NCBI RefSeq assembly: GCF_003932955.1
Contig: NZ_QOVY01000002.1
Span: forward strand, 168,154 to 232,153
Source: Chryseobacterium sp. SC28
GTDB lineage: Bacteria; Bacteroidota; Bacteroidia; Flavobacteriales; Weeksellaceae
DNA length: 64,000 nucleotides
Direction of reading: 5' to 3'
Below the pieces are notes generated by a model. The model was given only the letters and a program-made list of their open reading frames with translations. It had not been told where the DNA came from and ran no database searches. The translations under genes were made by a program, and so were the position numbers. Shown here piece after piece: positions 61,269 through 64,000 of this stretch; position 1 is the first letter of the stretch, and each line of letters begins with the position of its first letter.

Positions 61269-62924
61269 ATGATGAAGCAGTATCTCTTGTGGCTTTTTGC
61301 ATCGATTGTTTTGGTAAGTTGTGCCCGAGTGGGCTCTCCGGTGGGCGGCGCCAAAGACTCGATTCCGCCGAAAATGATCGGTTCTAATATTGATACCACG
61401 AGAGTCAATGTGTCCAGAAACATCAAAGAACTGAGAATAGATTTTGATGAATATATTAGCCTGAAAGATATCAGTAAAAATCTGATTATATCGCCACCCA
61501 TCCAATATACCAAGATTATTCCTTCATCCATCGGCAACAAATATTTGCAAATCCAATGGAAAGATACCTTGCAGGCAAACACCACTTATAATTTTAATTT
61601 CGGAAATTCTGTGGTGGATCTTAATGAAGGCAATGTTTTGCCGTATTTCAATTTTGCATTTTCCACCGGAGAAAAGTTGGACGATCTTTACATCAGCGGC
61701 ACAATTGTAGATGCATTGGGAAATGAGAAAAATGACGACGGAAAGGAGAAAAACCTCGTTGTTGGACTCTATCAAGTGAAAGACACGATGAATTATCGGC
61801 AAAAGCCTTATTATATTTCAAAAGCCGATCCCGATGGATATTTTGAATTGAATTATTTGACACCCGGGAAATATCGAATCATCGGTTTCGATGACCAAAA
61901 CTCGAATTCCATCTACGATAACGGGAAGGAAAATGTGGCTTTCTTAAAAGAAGAAATCAACCTCGAAACCAGCATTTCCGGGCTGAAATTGAAATCTTTC
62001 CCATCAAAAAAAGAAGTAACATACAAAGAAGCAACGGTTTCCACCGGTGGCGTCACAATGATATTTGATGGCAATCCCGAAAAAGTAGTTGTGAAAACGG
62101 TTGGCGAGAAGCCGGCAGATTACAAAATCACGCACAGATCGCGATCCGATTCCGTCAAAATTTGGTTTGATGCCGCCAAAGAAAATATCGGAACCTCAGT
62201 AAGCGAAAACTTAAAATTCTCCTACGATACGGGCTCAAAGCAAGATACCATTTCGATTTTTTACAAGAAACCAACGAAAGAAGATATGACTATCGCCAAT
62301 CCTTTTTCTAATAAATTAGCCCCGGAAACAGATTTTAAATTCTCTTCCAATTATATTATTAATAAAATCCAGCCCGAAAACTGGAAACTGGAGGCCGATA
62401 GCTTATCTCAAAATTTCACGGCCAAGATTTCCGAGCGAGATTCTACACAAGTGATCATCAAATCCGATTTCATTGCCGGGAAAAAATACCATTTGACTGT
62501 CCCGAAAAACACCTTGAGCTCGTTTTACAACCGATTGAGCGAAAGCGTGCGTTTTGATTTCGAAGTGGCAAAGCCGGAAGAATTTGGCAGTTTTGTAGTC
62601 CATTTGAAAAATCCGCCTTCTCAGAAATTCTGGATTCAGCTGCTAAATGAAAAAAATGAACCGGCTTATCAGCAATACACCAATCTCGCGGATATTAAAT
62701 TTATCAATCTGAAACCGGGCACTTACAAGCTCCGAATCTTGGTCGATAACAACGAGAACGGCGTTTGGGATAGTTCCGATTTTTCTAAAGAACTGTTGGC
62801 GGAAGATGTGTATTTATTCAGAAAATCTGGGGATAAAGAAGCGATGAGCAAAATCAGCATCCGCCCGATGTGGGAGATCAACGAAGATTGGGATATCACC
62901 AAAGAAGAACAGGTTGCCAATTGA
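61269..62924 (+). CDS. Ig-like (Big_5) domain lipoprotein
   Basis: A 551-residue lipoprotein (MMKQYLLWLFASIVLVSC, Cys at 18) with a C-GxVGSPVGGAKDS-like start (ARVGSPVGGAKDSIPPKM) and an Ig-like Big_5 domain at about 30-130 (ELRIDFDEYISLKDISKNLI, NFGNSVVDLNEGN). Later segments have carboxypeptidase-regulatory-like folds (GYFELNYLTPGKYRIIGFDD, NLKPGTYKLRILVDNNENG). Common in Bacteroidetes, role unknown. Two ATGs in a row start it. Confidence 0.8.
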   Translation: MMKQYLLWLFASIVLVSCARVGSPVGGAKDSIPPKMIGSNIDTTRVNVSRNIKELRIDFDEYISLKDISKNLIISPPIQYTKIIPSSIGNKYLQIQWKDTLQANTTYNFNFGNSVVDLNEGNVLPYFNFAFSTGEKLDDLYISGTIVDALGNEKNDDGKEKNLVVGLYQVKDTMNYRQKPYYISKADPDGYFELNYLTPGKYRIIGFDDQNSNSIYDNGKENVAFLKEEINLETSISGLKLKSFPSKKEVTYKEATVSTGGVTMIFDGNPEKVVVKTVGEKPADYKITHRSRSDSVKIWFDAAKENIGTSVSENLKFSYDTGSKQDTISIFYKKPTKEDMTIANPFSNKLAPETDFKFSSNYIINKIQPENWKLEADSLSQNFTAKISERDSTQVIIKSDFIAGKKYHLTVPKNTLSSFYNRLSESVRFDFEVAKPEEFGSFVVHLKNPPSQKFWIQLLNEKNEPAYQQYTNLADIKFINLKPGTYKLRILVDNNENGVWDSSDFSKELLAEDVYLFRKSGDKEAMSKISIRPMWEINEDWDITKEEQVAN

Positions 62925-63361
62925 AAAAGATAATATTATGGATTGCTGTTATTTTTCTGGGAATGCAGCTTATTCCGGTTGACAGAGCGAATAAACCGGT
63001 CAGCAAAAAGACTAATTTTGTCGATATTTATAAGACGCCGGATTCTATCAAACGAATCTTGCAAAATGCTTGCTGCGATTGCCATTCCAATGAGACCAAA
63101 TATCCTAAGTATGCCTACGTGGCACCCATTTCTTGGCTGATAAAAGATCATATCAACGATGGGCGCGCGCACCTCAACTTTTCCGAGTGGGGTTCATACG
63201 GCAAAGAACTCAAAGAAAATGCGATGGAAAAAGCCGCCGCCACGGTGAAAAGCTATGAGATGCCATTGCCGGCGTATGTGAGTTATCATCCTAAAGCAAA
63301 CTTGACAACAAAGCAAAGAAAAATTCTCGAGGCCTACTTTAGTCATTTAGAAATCAAATAA
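62921..63361 (+). CDS. Haem-binding domain protein
   Basis: A 146-residue protein with a membrane anchor or signal (KKIILWIAVIFLGMQLIPV) and a single c-type haem motif CxxCH in NACCDCHSNETKYP near residue 47, followed by WLIKDHINDGRAHLNFSEW, the pattern of the haem_bd domain. It probably acts in the periplasm as an electron carrier or haem protein. It starts at TTG 62921, which overlaps the stop of the upstream gene by two bases (TTGA). Confidence 0.82.
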   Translation: MKKIILWIAVIFLGMQLIPVDRANKPVSKKTNFVDIYKTPDSIKRILQNACCDCHSNETKYPKYAYVAPISWLIKDHINDGRAHLNFSEWGSYGKELKENAMEKAAATVKSYEMPLPAYVSYHPKANLTTKQRKILEAYFSHLEIK

Positions 63362-63493
63362 GTTTTACGATTGTTGAAGACTTTTATAGGATATAAATCA
63401 TCTATTTTTCAGTCAAATTAAAAATCTATATGAAATTAATGTAGTTGACAACCAAGCCGGTAGTCAAAAGTTCAGTAAAAAATTAGAAATTGA

Positions 63494-63524
63494 TTTGCAG
63501 ATTAGAGAAAACTTCCTACTTTTG
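63494..63524 (+). promoter_or_regulatory. rRNA promoter P1
   Basis: TTTG (63494-63497), 19 nt, TACTTTTG (63517-63524), followed by CAGCCGC. Confidence 0.85.
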
Positions 63525-63617
63525 CAGCCGCTTTAAAAGAGCAGCGCAGAAGTATCAAATGTTTAAGTTTCGAATTTAAAAATGTGAAAAATCGCTTTAA
63601 ATTTTCGAAACAAAAAG

Positions 63618-63649
63618 TTGCCAGATAAGAAAAACAATCTGTATTTTTG
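63618..63649 (+). promoter_or_regulatory. rRNA promoter P2
   Basis: TTG (63618-63620), 21 nt, TATTTTTG (63642-63649), followed by CACTCCC. Confidence 0.85.
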
Positions 63650-63742
63650 CACTCCCAAACTAGAATGATTTGGGTTTGTGTAGTAAGATTAGAAAGATTT
63701 TATTGAGTATTTTTAAGGTTGAGAAAAAAACCATAAAAAAGA

Positions 63743-63774
63743 TTTGGTAGGATTAGAAAAAGTTTATACTTTTG
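63743..63774 (+). promoter_or_regulatory. rRNA promoter P3
   Basis: TTTG (63743-63746), 20 nt, TACTTTTG (63767-63774), followed by CACACGC. The spacer of all three promoters has a shared AGATTAGAAAA-like stretch. Confidence 0.85.
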
Positions 63775-63919
63775 CACACGCAAATTGGGGGATACAGATA
63801 AAAAGAGATCCTGAGGAAGCGTAAAGAACGACGTTCATTGACATAACATATAACAACCAAGTAAGAAAACCAAAGCGTCAATTTTAGATTGAGTTTGAGT
63901 ATAGGAGACGAACAAACAT

Positions 63920-64000
<81 letters not shown>

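Overview
The window is chromosomal DNA of a flavobacterium, most likely Weeksellaceae (Chryseobacterium/Epilithonimonas group). The evidence is the start of a 16S rRNA gene at the right edge with a Chryseobacterium-like 5' end, promoters of the Bacteroidetes type (TTTG, about 19-21 nt, TAnnTTTG), few Shine-Dalgarno sites, a type IX secretion (T9SS) C-terminal domain, GLPGLI, DUF2520 and DUF4407 proteins, and the FeoAB and Nfu forms usual in this group. Apart from an IS3 remnant there is no prophage, integrative element, CRISPR array or tRNA gene that I can see.

Layout. 0-10 kb: a GH3-family acyl-adenylating enzyme, an MFS transporter, a YoeB-type toxin-antitoxin pair, phosphoglucosamine mutase, and feoA-feoB with a small Cys-rich FeoB-associated gene whose 5' half is tandemly triplicated; then a GLPGLI protein and a DUF2520 dehydrogenase. 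10-18 kb: an ECF sigma factor with a membrane partner and a periplasmic protein, a PpiD-like foldase, an MCE/MlaD protein, a two-gene Fe-S redox module and a conserved small protein. 17.8-24.5 kb: a surface-glycan island (GT-C and GT4 glycosyltransferases, an asparagine-synthase-like protein, a flippase, a lipoprotein) next to a decayed IS3 element. 24.5-34.8 kb: housekeeping genes (serS, a Pif1-like helicase, ruvC, dienelactone hydrolase, hemH, nfu, gamma-carbonic anhydrase, YihY/BrkB, DUF4407). 35.3-37.8 kb: three tandem secreted tail-collar proteins plus a T9SS cargo protein. 37.9-45.5 kb: guaB, an outer-membrane barrel, a GIY-YIG protein, SDR, aroA, a MazG-like protein and a lipoprotein.

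45.8-59.4 kb is a phenylacetate (paa) catabolic region, all on the + strand: a fused 2-oxoacid dehydrogenase E1, a TetR regulator, paaE, paaA, paaB, paaC, paaD, a 3-hydroxyacyl-CoA dehydrogenase, a thiolase, paaZ, a SMI1/KNR4 protein and a crotonase. A palindrome overlaps the -33 element of the promoter before the first gene and is a good candidate operator for the TetR protein. 59.5-63.4 kb: ribosomal protein L31 with a structured leader, a GlmU-like protein, a lipoprotein and a haem-binding protein. From 63.4 kb three tandem promoters lead into 16S rRNA.

The most unusual content is between the genes. (1) A leader repeat of about 55-120 nt with the core CTTTGYGNACTTTGYGTT sits directly before the start codons of seven genes in the paa region and of the GH3 gene, always in the gene's orientation. 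(2) Four copies of an imperfect hairpin element have conserved AGCGG and T6/A6 arms but variable inner stems and loops. (3) Dispersed CTGAGCGGAGTCGAAG palindromes occur, one inside a coding sequence and one nested in a hairpin element. (4) Five genes have a -7 box only 4-5 nt before ATG, which predicts nearly leaderless mRNAs.
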